In this document: piece by piece, positions 11,565 through 23,291 of the stretch
Layout of the letters: each line of letters begins with the position of its first letter
Position numbering within the stretch: position 1 is the stretch's first letter
Assembly (NCBI GenBank): GCA_033032865.1
Contig: JAWHQI010000001.1
Location: forward strand, 124,001-188,000
From: Dactylorhiza incarnata
Lineage: Eukaryota; Streptophyta; Magnoliopsida; Asparagales; Orchidaceae
Reading direction: 5' to 3'
DNA length: 64,000 nt
Notes under the pieces: generated by a model
What the model saw: only the letters and a program-made list of their open reading frames with translations
Told to the model about the DNA's origin: nothing
Databases searched by the model: none
Position numbers and translations under genes: made by a program

Positions 11565-11935
11565 TTTGGTTAAGGCCCCGAGAAGAAACCGCTGACCGGG
11601 CTCGTTGATGCCGGCAGGGCAGGAGAACTCACTCGGAGAGGCAGGAGACTCATTTGGTTAAGGCCCCGAGAAGAGACCGCTGACCGGGCTCGTTGATGCC
11701 GGCAGGGCAGGAGAACTCACTCGGAGAGGCAGGTGACTTATTTTGGTTAAGGCCCCGAGAAGAGACCGCTGACCAGGCTCGTTGATGTCGGCAGGGCAGG
11801 AGAACTCACTCGGAGAGGCAGGTAACTTATTTTGGTTTAGGCCCCGAGAAGAGACCGCTGACCGGGCTAATTGATGCCGGCAGGGCAGGAGAACTCATGC
11901 GGAGAGGCAGAAAGTTGAAATTTGGTTAAGACCCT
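11565..11935 (+). repeat. 88-bp tandem repeat, about 4 copies
   Basis: Copies begin with TTTGGTTAAGGCCCCGAGAA at about 11565, 11653, 11742, 11831 and 11921 (the last partial). Each contains GACCGGGCTCGTTGATG and GCAGGGCAGGAGAACTCA. It lies directly downstream of gag in the untranslated part of the element and runs into the 45-bp array. Confidence 0.9.
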
Positions 11936-11969
11936 GACAAGAGACCGCTGCGTGGGCTCTCATAAGTTG

Positions 11970-13541
11970 CATCCACTTCAAGTTGAGTTCGACTCTTTGG
12001 AAGGTGTTGAGTTGTCTCCACTTCCAGTTGAGCTCCGCTCCCTGGAAGGTATTGAGCTGTCTCCACTTCCAGTTGAGTTCGACTCTCTGGAAGGTGTTGA
12101 GTTGTCTCCACTTCCAGTTGAGCTCGGCTCCCTGAAAGGTATTGAGCTTTCTCCACTTCCAGTTGAGTTCGACTCTCTAGAAGGTGTTGAGTTGTCTCCA
12201 CTTCCAGTTGAGCTCGGCTCCCTGGAAGGTGTTGAGCTGTCTCCACTTCTAGTTGAGTTCGACTCTCTGGAAAGTGTTGAGTTCTCTCCACTTCCAGTTG
12301 ATCTCGGCTCTCTGGAAGGTGTTGAGTTGTCTCCACTTTCAGTTGAGTTCGACTCTCTGGAAGGTGTTGAGTTGTCTCCACTTCCAGTTGAGTTCGACTC
12401 TCTGGAGGTGTTGAGTTCTCTCCGCTTCCAGTTGAGGTCGACTCTCTGGAAGGTGTTGAGTTCTCTCCACTTCCAGTTGAGCTCGGCTCTCTGGAAGGTG
12501 TGGAGTTGTCTCCACTTCCAGTTGAGTTCGACTCTCTGGAAGGTGTCGAGTTGTCTCCACTTCCAGTTGAGTTCGACTCTCTGGAAGGTGTCGAGTTGTC
12601 TCCACTTCCAGTTGAGTTCGACTCTCTGAAAGGTGTTGAGTTGTCTCCACTTCCAGTTGAGTTCGGCTCTCTGGAAGGTGTTGAGTTCTCTCCACTTCCA
12701 GTTGAGCTCGGCTCTCTGGAAGGTGTTGAGTTGTCTCCACTTCCAGTTGAGTTCGACTCTCTGGAAGGTGTTGAGTTCTCTCCACTTCCAGTTGAGCTCG
12801 GCTCTCTGGAAGGTGTTGAGTTCTCTCCGCTTCCAGTTGAGGTCGACTCTCTGGAAGGTGTTGAGTTCTCTCCACTTCCAATTGAGCTCGGCTCTCTGGA
12901 AGGTGTTGAGTTGTCTCCGCTTCCAGTTGAGGTCGACTCTCTGGAAGGTGTTGAGTTCTCTCCACTTCCAGTTGAGCTCGGCTCTCTGGAAGGTGTTGAG
13001 TTGTCTCCACTTCCAGTTGAGTTCGACTCTCTGGAAGGTGTTGAGTTCTCTCCACTTCCAGTTGAGCTCGGCTCTCTGGAAGGTGTTGAGTTGTCTCCGC
13101 TTCCAGTTGAGTTCGACTCTCTGGAAGGTGTTGAGTTCTCTCCACTTCCAGTTGAGCTCGGCTCTCTGGAAGGTGTTGAGTTGTCTCCACTTCCAATTGA
13201 GTTCAACTCTTTGGAAGGTGTCGAGTTGTCTCCACTTCCAGTTGAGTTCGACTCTCTGGAAGGTGTTGAGTTGTCTCCACTTCCAGTTGAGTTTGACTCT
13301 CTGGAAGGTGTTGAGTTCTCTCCACTTCCAGCTGAGCTCGGATCTCTGGAAGGTGTTGAGTTGTCTCCACTTCCAGTTGAGTTCGACTCTCTGGAAGGTG
13401 TTGAGTTGTCTCCACTTCCAGTTGAGTTCGACTCTCTGGAAGGTGTTGAGTTGTCTCCACTTCCAGTTGAGTTCGACTCTCTGGAAGGTGTTGAGTTGTC
13501 TCCACTTCCAGTTGAGCTCGGCTCTCTGGAAGGTGTTGAGT
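11970..13541 (+). repeat. 45-bp tandem array, about 35 copies
   Basis: The unit contains CTCCACTTCCAGTTGAG, then TTCGACTCTCTGGAAGGTG and TTGAGTTGT. Two variants, one with GAGTTCGAC and one with GAGCTCGGC, alternate over much of the array, giving a 90-bp higher-order period. Because 45 is divisible by 3 and the unit lacks stops in several frames, long open frames appear on both strands (up to 426 codons). They are by-products of periodicity and not genes. The array ends just before the polypurine tract and 3' LTR. Confidence 0.92.
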
Positions 13542-13674
13542 AGAGAAAGGGTTAACGTCCTGTGTCAAGTTTAGTCTGAAATATTTTTGAAATCGCTCAG
13601 ACCACCGAGCTTTCTTCGTTGGTCTCTCCGAACCACGAGTCATCCATTTTTTTTTCGGGCTCGTGTCGAACCCG

Positions 13675-14045
13675 AAAAAAGTGGGGATTGTGTATAACCC
13701 GTATTCCGTCGAGACCAATCATGCATGATGAAAGTAACGATGATAGGTGAAACTGATCGCTCATAGGTGTCCGAACCAACCAAAGCAAACATAGGTTTGG
13801 GGGAAGGGAAAAAAGGGGCGGCGGGGCAAGTGGGGGGAGCACCCACTCGCCCCCCCCCCCCCCCCCCCCCCCCCCCTCCCTTTGGGCGAGTGGGAGGAGC
13901 CCTCCCACTCGCCCGGACTCTTTGGGCGAGTAAGAGGAGCCCTCCCACTCGCCCGGCCGCTTTGGGCGAGTGGGAGGAGCCCCTCCATTCGCCAGGCCCC
14001 TTTGGCGAGTGGGAGGAGCCCTCCCACTCGCCCGGCCTCTTTGAC
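13675..14045 (+). repeat. Polypurine tract and truncated 3' LTR of the gypsy element
   Basis: GAAAAAAGTGGGGA near 13674-13687 is followed by the LTR start (TGTATAACCC at 13691), the same ~170-bp leader as the 5' LTR, a long C run near 13851-13876, and about four hairpin units of GGGCGAGTGGGAGGAGCCC type. Similarity to the 5' LTR stops near 14045, so the R and U5 parts are missing. Confidence 0.75.
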
Positions 14046-15663
14046 TTGATCGAAATCTTGTAATCTGATGATTCTCCCAAAATGGTGCAACTAAAAATAA
14101 TAATCAGATACAATCAAACCGACGTGCCCTAACATGGTAAAATATTATGAACTTGGCTCCTTAGAACGAAAAAACCTCCTATGAAGAGAGTTATCTCCTT
14201 GAAACGAAGAAACCTCCTTGTAACAGAGAAGCCTCGTGAGAACGAAGAGAATAACTGAACTTGCCTCCTTAAATGGAGGGGAACTGCAAAACTGAGCTAT
14301 TTCTTATTCTGTTCTTTTATTTAGTATTTCAGTTACTGCACTTAATTTCAGCACTGCTCTTTAGTTCAGTACTTTATTCACTGCAGTTCATTTCAGTATT
14401 TCAATTTATGTACTATAATTTCAGTATCATTCCTTTACCGCACTTTAATTACTGCAATTTACTAACGATTTCATTTCCGCACTTTTATTTCGGGTCCCGC
14501 TCGGATAAGCGGTTTATCAGGTTGAGCATTAGTTTATGATAACTTGGAGATGATTTGTTCCTCCAAGGCTAGCTCTAAATAATTGGCTCCCTCGATTTCT
14601 ACGCTCCTTGTCTAAAGTTGAGCGGTACGATCAAGCTTTACGGTCGCCTACCCGAATTATTTCATGTCAAGAAAGGCAAGCCACCGCAGACCCGGAAGGT
14701 ACCAGTTGGTTGCTTTATTAAATGCTTGTAAATTGCTTGCAGTGAAAAGTGGCGGGTTGGTTGTTTTATGCCCTGCTGGGTCTCTTCACTGGTTGGCCGG
14801 ATAACAGTTATCGTCGGATATCGCTCACATCCAAAAGTACATCTTCATGCACATTGGGGCCCGGGTAGTGTGGTACGACCACACCCAGAAGTGGCAGGAC
14901 CAACCACTGTCACCGACGACCACATCGGTGAGGCCCACATGATTCGCCACCTTGCTGGAAGAGAAGTGGCCAAACTATGTTGAAATTAGGTGTTGTTGTA
15001 GGCTATGAACACCTGCGTGATTGCGCGCTAGCTAGTAGAGTTTAAATTAAACTGTTTAAATAATTGTTGTATTCCAGTTATTACTGTTGTGTTTGTTCAG
15101 CTTGCTCCTAGCTTACTACATGTTATATATACTGTTGCTAACATTGTTACTTCGACTATTGCTATTTGTAGAGATTCACTCTCGTCCTCAAACCTTAGGG
15201 ATCTTGGGGAGGAGATGTGATCCAATTAGTCTGTGACTAACGGTTATTGAATAACCATTAACCATTCACAGGAGATGGAGCAGCGCGAAGTTTAGTTAGC
15301 GCATGAGAGCATACCTGCCTTAGAGCCTGCACGAGCAGACTCACCAACATCGTCTCTGGACTTTAGAAACGTGAGCATATAGTACTTAGAAGCAGCGAGG
15401 GTAGAATATTGTTGTTTAGCCCTGTTAGGGCCTAATGTATAAACAGTTGGCTTCGGCCTTGGTATATATGCATGTGATTTGGTTTCTGATTTGCTTCCGC
15501 GTTGCTGATCTGATGTAATGATTGACCAAAGCCTGACAAGGCTATCATTCTACGCTTGGAGAGTGGGCATGGTGCCACTCAGAAAGCATAGAGTGGCCGT
15601 CTTGGGCGGTAAGGCCCATCTTCGACCCGACCCGGTTGCAGTTAGGGGAGGGGGGTCTTACAT
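14046..15663 (+). other. Remnant of another Ty3/gypsy LTR, no gene
   Basis: No protein domain is seen. 14325-14500 contains loose repeats of a TTTCAGTACTTTA-like phrase. The last part, ending GGGGAGGGGGGTCTTACA near 15646-15663, looks like the 3' end of a gypsy LTR and resembles the minus-strand end of the 8183-10134 solo LTR (ACAGGGGAGGTGTTACA). The 5' limit is unclear. Confidence 0.35.
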
Positions 15664-15873
15664 AACATCACTGACCGGAGTCCATTCTAAAGTCATTTGC
15701 TCAAAAAGTTTTTTTTAGTAATTGTTGCTCGAAATTCAAAGTAAATCAATTGTAATTGGTTCACCGGACAAACAAAGTCACTCTGATTTTGAATAGGCTC
15801 ACCAAGAGAGGTCGATTGAGCTGGTTAGGTCCCTAGGTGGCTCAATTGGTCGGGTAAAATTTTTGGGATGTTA

Positions 15874-17560
15874 TGTTGGAACCTATGTTCCGCATCTCTT
15901 GGTTTGGAGAATAACAAATACCGTGTTGTATTTGATATAGTATTTTGTGTGTTTATAGTGTACAGGTTGTACAGGAACTATAACTACACATCCCTCTGAA
16001 TAGTTTGCTGATTGGAAATGACTGTCTGGAAAGATAGCTAACGCTCGCGTTAGTAGTTAACGCCCAGCGTTAGCAAACCGCTGAGAAGGAAAACCGCTGA
16101 GATGCAAACTGCGTTCGACGAACTGGAAGCTGCGTTCGATGAACTCTGAAGGCGCTCGACGAAATCTGAAGAAAGTTGTGTTCGACGAACTTGAGCTCGA
16201 CTTATTGCGTTCGACGAACTGAACTGCGCTCGACGCTCGACGCTCGATGCGTTGAAGATAACTGCGATCAACTCTTTGAAGATAACTGCGCTCGACGCTT
16301 TGAAGATAACTGCGCTCGGCTTATTGCGTTCGACGAACTGAACTGCGCTCGACGATTTGGAGCGTTCGACGAATGGAACTGCGATCGATGAATTGAAGTT
16401 AATCCGTTCGACGAAGGCGCGTTCAACGAATTTTGTTTCGTTCGATGAAATTTCGATATGCCACGATCTGGACTTTATGCACGATCTCAGCAACTGCCTC
16501 ACTAACACCGCGCGTTAGACTTAACGCACGCGTTAGCTTCCGAGGCTATTTTAAAGTACAGCTCCTCTCATTCAAATAGAATATAGATGATTCCAGAATT
16601 CTGATACTTGGAGAGAGGTTCGTGTACAGCAAATTAAGAGGTCTCCATTGGGCTAACATGAAGATCTAAAGAAGATTTTGAAGGAGAAGGTCTACAACGC
16701 ATATTCCATACGAAGGACGATCGTTTCAAGAACGCCAACATCTACATCGACTTCGTCTTCACCTTCAGAATTTCTTGGAGAGTTTCTCTTTACTTATCCT
16801 GTAATCTTTTATTTTTCCTTTTGTATTTTGTGTGGAGAAATCGTTCGGCAACAACGTCGGATTCTGGGAAGGATTCCGTGGGTAAACTCACCTTGTGAGG
16901 CTTAGGGAGTAATTCGCCGCCTTGTGCGTGGCGACTAGGTCGAGGGTAGATCTAGGGGGTGGCTAGAGGCCTCATCTGGGGATAGATAGGCTATAGCCAA
17001 CCGGTCCTTGGGGAGAAGGACCGGTGAAACATCAAAAAGTGTTTTTACATATTTTCGTTTTGATTTCTAGCGTTATAGAAATTAAACATTTGTGTATTCA
17101 ATTTATTATGAAATAAAATCATGTCTCTTAATGTTCTATTCAATTGATTTTATTTCCTCTTTGAGAATGTTCTAATTTCTATTTCCATCAAAGTATTAAA
17201 ATTAACATTTGTATAATTATCTTTGAAATACAATAATTATTTTCATTATCTCTGATTTTCTGGAATTGTATTTCATTTGAGATTTCATAAGTAAAATCAC
17301 TGTGACAATCTTTTTGTTCTGAGGATTATTCTCTGGAGAGCTAACACCCAGCGTTAAGACTTAACGCTAGGCGTTAGCAACAGCTAACAAAAAGTTTGTT
17401 TCAATTATTTAAAAAAGAATCTTCAAATATTTAAATATATTTTCTTATAAAATATTCTGAAACTTCAGTTGCAAACTCTGATAAATTTAATTAAGATTTA
17501 AATTCCATAAAACCCTTATTCACACCCCCCCCCCCTCTAAGGGCGCCGTAAGATCCAACA
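15874..17560 (+). repeat. 5' LTR of the copia element
   Basis: 1,687 bp, TGTTGGAACC to AGATCCAACA. It includes a palindrome-rich U3 (16037-16536), a TATA-like CTATTTTAAAG near 16544, a long AT-rich R/U5, another paired CTAACGC motif at 17339-17378 and a C run at 17525-17535. Confidence 0.9.
16037..16536. repeat. U3 motif array: TTCGACGAA and TAACGC/GCGTTA palindromes
   Basis: CTAACGC-TC-GCGTTAG (16038-16053) and TAACGC-CCA-GCGTTA (16058-16072) open the array. Then come about a dozen TTCGACGAA or GCTCGACG copies spaced irregularly between 16112 and 16445, and a closing TAACGC-AC-GCGTTA at 16522-16535. The 3' LTR carries the same array (23453-23946) with a few units lost or changed. Confidence 0.8.
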
Positions 17561-17562
17561 CG

Positions 17563-17573
17563 TGGTATCAGAG
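17563..17573 (+). promoter_or_regulatory. tRNA-iMet primer-binding site
   Basis: TGGTATCAGAG begins two bases after the LTR end. It is the standard plant copia site where the 3' end of initiator tRNA-Met primes minus-strand synthesis. Confidence 0.9.
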
Positions 17574-17610
17574 GGTAGGTTATTCCAATTCGGCTTCACA
17601 ACTAGGAATA

Positions 17611-19191
17611 ATGGCGCTTCATGATCTCGCATCTTCTAGAGGGGATAATTTCTATGAAAATGAAAAATCTTTATGTCCACCATTATTTATGGGTGAAAAT
17701 TACAATGGGTGGAAAACACTTATGGAAAAATTTCTTAAATCTTTGGATATTGAAGTTTGGAATATTACAATTAAAATACCCCCCAAAATATTCTAAATAA
17801 AAATGAAAAGTTTTTAAATGTCAAATCTATGAATAGTCTATATTGTGCACTAGATCAAGATATTTTCAAACTTATTTATACGCTTCCTACTACTTTTGAA
17901 GTTTGGAAATTTCTTAAGACTACTTATAGTTTTCCTTCCACAGATGATGAACAAGAGCAATTCCTTATTGATCCAAGAGGAGAAACCGATGAGGACTTAT
18001 GCTTGGAGGAAGAAGAATTCAACGTCACAATGTTGGACTCATTTGTTGGCCACACATCAAGTAAAAGAGAAGACGAAAATTCAACTATGGAAGAGGAATG
18101 CGAAGAAGATGTCAAAGGAACCCTTGGTTCAAATCTTGCCTCATCCCATAACAATGTAAGAAAATCAAAATCTTCTCTTTTTGTAACAAATTCTATTTCT
18201 ACATCTCGTATGCTTAAAATTGCTAAACGTAAAATTTTAAAGTTAAAAATTACTAATTCCAAATTACGTTTAGAAAATAAATCTTTAAGAACAAACGATA
18301 ACGTAGAATCAAATATTGATGTGTTAAATTCACTTTCAAGCTCTTTAGTTAAAATTCCTACTCCTTGTTTAGATTGCAATCTTATAAAAGAAAATTTCAA
18401 GGATATTGAAAAATGGCTCTTAGTTTCTAAAGAACATAATGAAAATTTGATAATTGAAAATGATGTTTTAACTTGTAAGTTAAGACAATTAAAATCTTTT
18501 GTTGAAAAAGTTCTAATTTCTAGTAATGACTTTCATCATAAGATTTTGAATAACAAAGATAAATTAACTTACAAAATCATTTCTAAAAAAGGACCATTTT
18601 CATACATCAACTCAAAAGGAGTTTAGTTTCAAAAAGAATTATGACCTTCACAAAATTCTTAAGAGTCACTATTATAAGTCTCAATATATTTTCAATCATG
18701 ACTCAAATTTAAAAACTCTTTTTTATGAAAATCAAACTACAAAATATTATCCTTCATATTATAGGAGTATGTCTATAAGAAAGAGTGGAAATGAAAATCA
18801 TCAAAATAAGAATCAATCTTTTATTACATATTGTAACCCACTCTTTCAATAATTACTTCTAAAGAAAGACAATCACTCTTATATACTTTCAAAGAATCCA
18901 TATAATAAAATTCATTGTATTTTGAAAAATAATTTGAATAAACATAAATCCCAAATGAATTATTTTTCAAACAACTATAATTCCAAAAAGATGTCAAATA
19001 ATCATAATATGAATTTAAAAGATAAACAACCAAAGTATGAATGGAGGCCCAAAATTAAAAAAGAAACACTAACTCCACTTGTAAAGGCCCATTCATCACT
19101 ATCTCTCCAACAGCCTACACGATGTATTTGGGTACCCAAGGGAACCATCACACATGGTCCCATTTGGATACCTAAATCTCTCATTCACTAG
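17611..19191 (+). pseudogene. copia gag remnant
   Basis: The first segment (17611-17796) has the gag N-terminal pattern around 'PPLFMGENYNGWK' and 'FLKSLDIEVW' and is frameshifted near 17775. The next frame (17829-18626) continues through 'FEVWKFLKTTY', an acidic DEDL/EEE region, and a long Lys/Asn-rich, probably coiled-coil region (residues about 110-250). After a stop at 18624 further shifts follow, and the C-terminal segment (18922-19191) carries IWVPKGTITHGPIWIPKS, the usual end of gag before protease in SIRE-type elements. I do not see a CCHC zinc knuckle. Several frameshifts and stops make it non-functional. Confidence 0.7.
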
Positions 19192-22100
19192 GAATCATTG
19201 TATTGCATGAAGTAGAAATAAATTAAAAATGAAATATCATTACTCTACTTCATGATATGCTTAATTGCTTTTTCTTTTGTTTGTTTTCTTATTTTTGAGC
19301 CAACACGCTAATGTCACTTAGATATCTTATGAAATATGACTTTTATATTTTAAGCATAATGTTTAACAAATCAAGTTGAATTAAATTGAATATAAAGTCA
19401 TAATTTTTTAAGTGATCTATCTTTCCTTTTTATATATTTTATCCTTTTTAAATTCATTGCCTATAAATATCTTATATTATCATTATAAATTGAATGCTAA
19501 ATTTTCTAAATGATATTATCAAGACTAATGAAATTACTTTCAAAATTGGATTTAAATAGATTTTTAGGGGTCTTAGGCTAAAATATTAAATGCGCAACTA
19601 ATTGCATATTTGTCTATTTTTCGTTGCTGCATATAATAGCCCCTATATTGAAAATCATAATCGAGAAAAATCAGAATAAAATAATATAAAAAATAATGTG
19701 TTTTAAATCAAATATAGTAACTCTGTTGCTAACGCCAGGCGTTATCACTAACGCTGGCGTTAGCATATTTTCCTAAAAATTCTGAAAAATTATTTTACTG
19801 TGTTAAGTATCATTGTCTTCTACTTTCAGATAACCAAAATAATTTTGTTTGCCTCTTTAAAAGGATGAATATGAACTATACACACACCACCATGACCTAT
19901 TAATATCCTATGCTAAAATTCACTATTATCATATATCATAATTCATGATCTATCAAGAATTATCATAAATCAACCTTAGGAATTATGAAATATATGATGG
20001 CTATTGGTATTATAGTTTCATATCTTATTTTGTGTGTGTGTAATTTGTATCTCTATTGTTTGCATGTATCACATTATCTTTAGACCTAAGAATTAACTTG
20101 ATATCAACAAGATGAAATCAAATAGAATTGCCACTTATTTCTAGGTCTATGAAAATTCAAAACTCTATGTTTGAATACATGCAACTCAATCTTATATGTG
20201 TCCATCTTTACTTAGTTTTGCACCATGTTGTCCTAACTTATCACACTAGCATTATCACTTACCATAGGAAAAAATCAATATCCATGTTAGTTATATCTTG
20301 CAATGTTAAAGTAAATTATATCATTAAAATCTGAAAATCATATTTTCCTTTGTAGTTATTTGTATGAATAAAACTTTTCTAAATGGATTTAAAATCAACA
20401 ATCTTCGATAAAATTGTAAATTCAAAACTAATCATGCAATTATACCATAGTTAATATATTTAAGGCTTACACGCTTAGTATGTCCATAATCATTAAACCT
20501 ATGACATGTGTCTCACAATAGCGAGTGCGTAGGATTGTGTGCATTAGAGACCTAACCTCTAAGTCATGTCTTGTCCTTAACCGAGGAGGGTTCCAGTGGG
20601 GCCTTGCGAGGCACTTGGGGGAAAGAGTGCTAGGTTGAGCGTCGTCTTTTGTATGCATATGAGATTAACACCCCAACCTACGGCATGTGTGCAGCTCCTC
20701 ATGCCCATCCGTCACTTAGTACGGGGCTAGAGTGTAGTCATGTTGTTGAGGTATCTTGATCTTAGATATACTTATATTATATTCAATGCATGATCATTAT
20801 CTCACTCTTTGTACATAAATCATGCATATTTGTTTTTGTTCTAACATTGCATCTTGTGTTTGCATATTTTATTATTTTGAGTTTAATGATTTTACCAAAC
20901 ACAAGTACTTGAAAAATCACTAAAAACATGCTAAAAGAGCCTTCAAATCTAATCAATATACTCTGAAATTTCAACTGAAGGAAGGTCTCTTTATACTTCA
21001 AAAGAATCATAAAAAAGATTTTTCAAAACATCAAAATTTAATGTTCTGTTTTGGCGTTAAGAAGTTAACGCCTGGCGTTAGCTCCTTTGCTCCAAATATT
21101 TTTTTTTTGAATTATTTCTGGTATTATTTTAATATTTTGTGTGTGTTTTTATTCCTCTGTTTGTAAACAGTTTTCTATCTTTTTATTTCCTTTAAAACAA
21201 ATTTTTATTTAAAAAAAAAATTTATTAAATGTATTTTCTTATGCATTATTTCTCTGGCATAGAATATCATTTACTGAAAGGGCTATTAAAGACTTCTATG
21301 TTTTCCAGAGAATATATATAAAAAAGAAAATAAATACAAAATTACAAAACAATTTCAAAGAACAAAAATATGTTTTTCTTTATGTGCGTTTATTGTTTTG
21401 TGCATATATAAAAAATTCAAAAAATTTATAAAAACTGATTGTTATTCATTGTCATTGTCAATGATGATTAATTATATCAATTAAAGATTAAATACAATGT
21501 TTAATTTAACTTTCAAGTTTCTTAAAAGACATTGTTTTGTATTTATCATGCCTTGAATATTATCTTGTTATGTGCAATGAAATTGATTGTAGATAAACAT
21601 GTGTAGAAACACTTAGCATGCCTCTAAGTATGAGTAATGTATTATGTTTGATAATGATTCATTCACTCACTTATTTTTGATAACCTACATGTGTTTACAA
21701 TCTTATTCTTACATGATTGTGTAGTGTAATAACATAAATAATTAAAATGCTTAAATAGATTACCTACACAACATTGAATTGGTTATTACAATTCTTTGTC
21801 TTTCATGCACTTATTCTTTGGAGAAATGTGGTTTAAAAAAATGCTATGTTTGCAAATCAAGTGAATTCGGAGTCATTTGTCACTAAACTAAAAAGCAAAT
21901 AATCAATGACAAGGAAAACTCCACCAAGCACTACTCACCCTCCTGATAAGTCTTAATGAGCATTGTGAGGTTGAGCACCTTGGCTAAGAATTGTAAAGTG
22001 TCTTGTAACAAACAATTTATACACCACTTCTCTTAGTACACCGGATCATAAAAAATTGAAAATAAAGCTAAAAAGTATAAAAGTGATCCCCCAAACACTA

Positions 22101-23278
22101 CTTTGCACCCTGATAAGTCTTAATAAGCATTGTGTGTGCAGAGCACCTTGGTAGTTGTACTATTTATTCATGTGCATTGAAATATTGTGGAAGTAATAAT
22201 ATTTGTGTATTTTAATGTTGTGTTATTTCATTATATATGTCATGTGTTTTTGATTGATTCACTTGTATACTTTATCAAAACACTACTTTGTACACATTAT
22301 TATCTTTCATAAAACTTCTACTCATGAGAATTGGATCCTAATGCTCATATACTTAAATCTCTACAAACTTAAGTAAATGCATTAGATAACAAAGCATGAT
22401 CGCTACAATATTTATGTTTACTTGAAATGTAAATTTTATTACATTGTAGTTTGTGTATCTTTTCTTAATTTACGAAATCATGCTTGCACTATTATCTTAA
22501 TGAAATAGTATCTCTTCAATCTTTAACTCAAACATCAACTTTTCAAATTTAAAACTCATTATCCTTTATATGAGTTTATCTTCTAAAATGATGTTTATGT
22601 TTAAGAGTGCTTATTATTTTTAACACCGTGTTTTCCTTTCAGCAAGTGGTATCTTAAAATAGAATGCTTACTTTATCATGTTAGCTATGTTGCTTACTAC
22701 TTTATGTTACATCATGCTTATATTTTTCTCAACAAGTAGTATTTAACAAGCTTTTGATTGCATCCTATTTTTCTTCTCGACATAAAATATATTACTCCTT
22801 ATCATACATACTCACTCCTAAACCCTCTTTTGATTCTACCAAAAGGGGAGATTAAATTGCATAAATCTAATATTTAGGGGGGTGCATTATAATAATAGTA
22901 AACAAAAAAAGGGGGTATATTTGTAGGGAGAGTAATCATATAAGAGATGCATACACTATCATATGCTCGATCATGAAAATCCTTCAATAAGTGGTTCCTT
23001 GCCTATCTTAAAAGATATACAGTCATCCCTACCCACTTAAGTTAATAACAAATGGGGAGAAGAGATTGAGAAATCTAGTAAAATAGATATTTAGGGGGAG
23101 TAAATTATAGAGAACACTTATGTAGGGGGAGGACTTCATATAGAAAGAGTATGCATTATTGCTATCAAATCTATTTTGCTTTTAACCTGTTATTCATGCA
23201 TATCTTATTACCGCACTTATCTATAAACACAAATAGTTTTAAGTTCACTAATTTCTCATACATGTATTTGTTATTATC
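19192..23278 (+). other. Non-coding interior of the copia element
   Basis: AT-rich with no RT, integrase or protease motifs in any frame. It contains two more paired TAACGC/GCGTTA inverted repeats (19730-19762 and 21053-21081). A duplicated phrase with CCTGATAAGTCTTAATGAGC at about 21942 recurs near 22109. Several TAGGGGG purine tracts lie at 22870-23130. The pol region has been replaced or lost. Confidence 0.75.
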
Positions 23279-23290
23279 AAAAGGGGGAGA
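23279..23290 (+). promoter_or_regulatory. Polypurine tract
   Basis: AAAAGGGGGAGA lies immediately upstream of the 3' LTR. It would prime plus-strand DNA synthesis. Confidence 0.85.
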
Positions 23291-23291
23291 T

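Larger units (their letters stand above)
7625..14045 (+). mobile_element. Gag-only Ty3/gypsy element with 3' tandem arrays
   Basis: Direct repeats of the same LTR start (TGTATAACCCGTATTCC) lie at 7625 and 13691. Between them are, in order, the rest of the 5' LTR with a TATA box at 10250, a gag gene at 10679-11431, an 88-bp tandem array, a 45-bp tandem array, and a purine tract GAAAAAAGTGGGGA directly before the second LTR. There is no protease, RT or integrase, so it must have relied on another element for replication. Tandem repeats between coding region and 3' LTR are a known feature of the plant Tat/Retand group, so that lineage is the best guess. The 5' LTR is interrupted by a 1,952-bp solo LTR; the 3' LTR is cut off near 14045. 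Confidence 0.75.

Noticed and set aside
11926..13574. Long open frames on both strands (up to 426 codons) in the 45-bp array
   Set aside because: The period is a multiple of 3 and the unit lacks stops in several frames, so openness follows from repetition. The frames have no domain, and frames on both strands are equally open.
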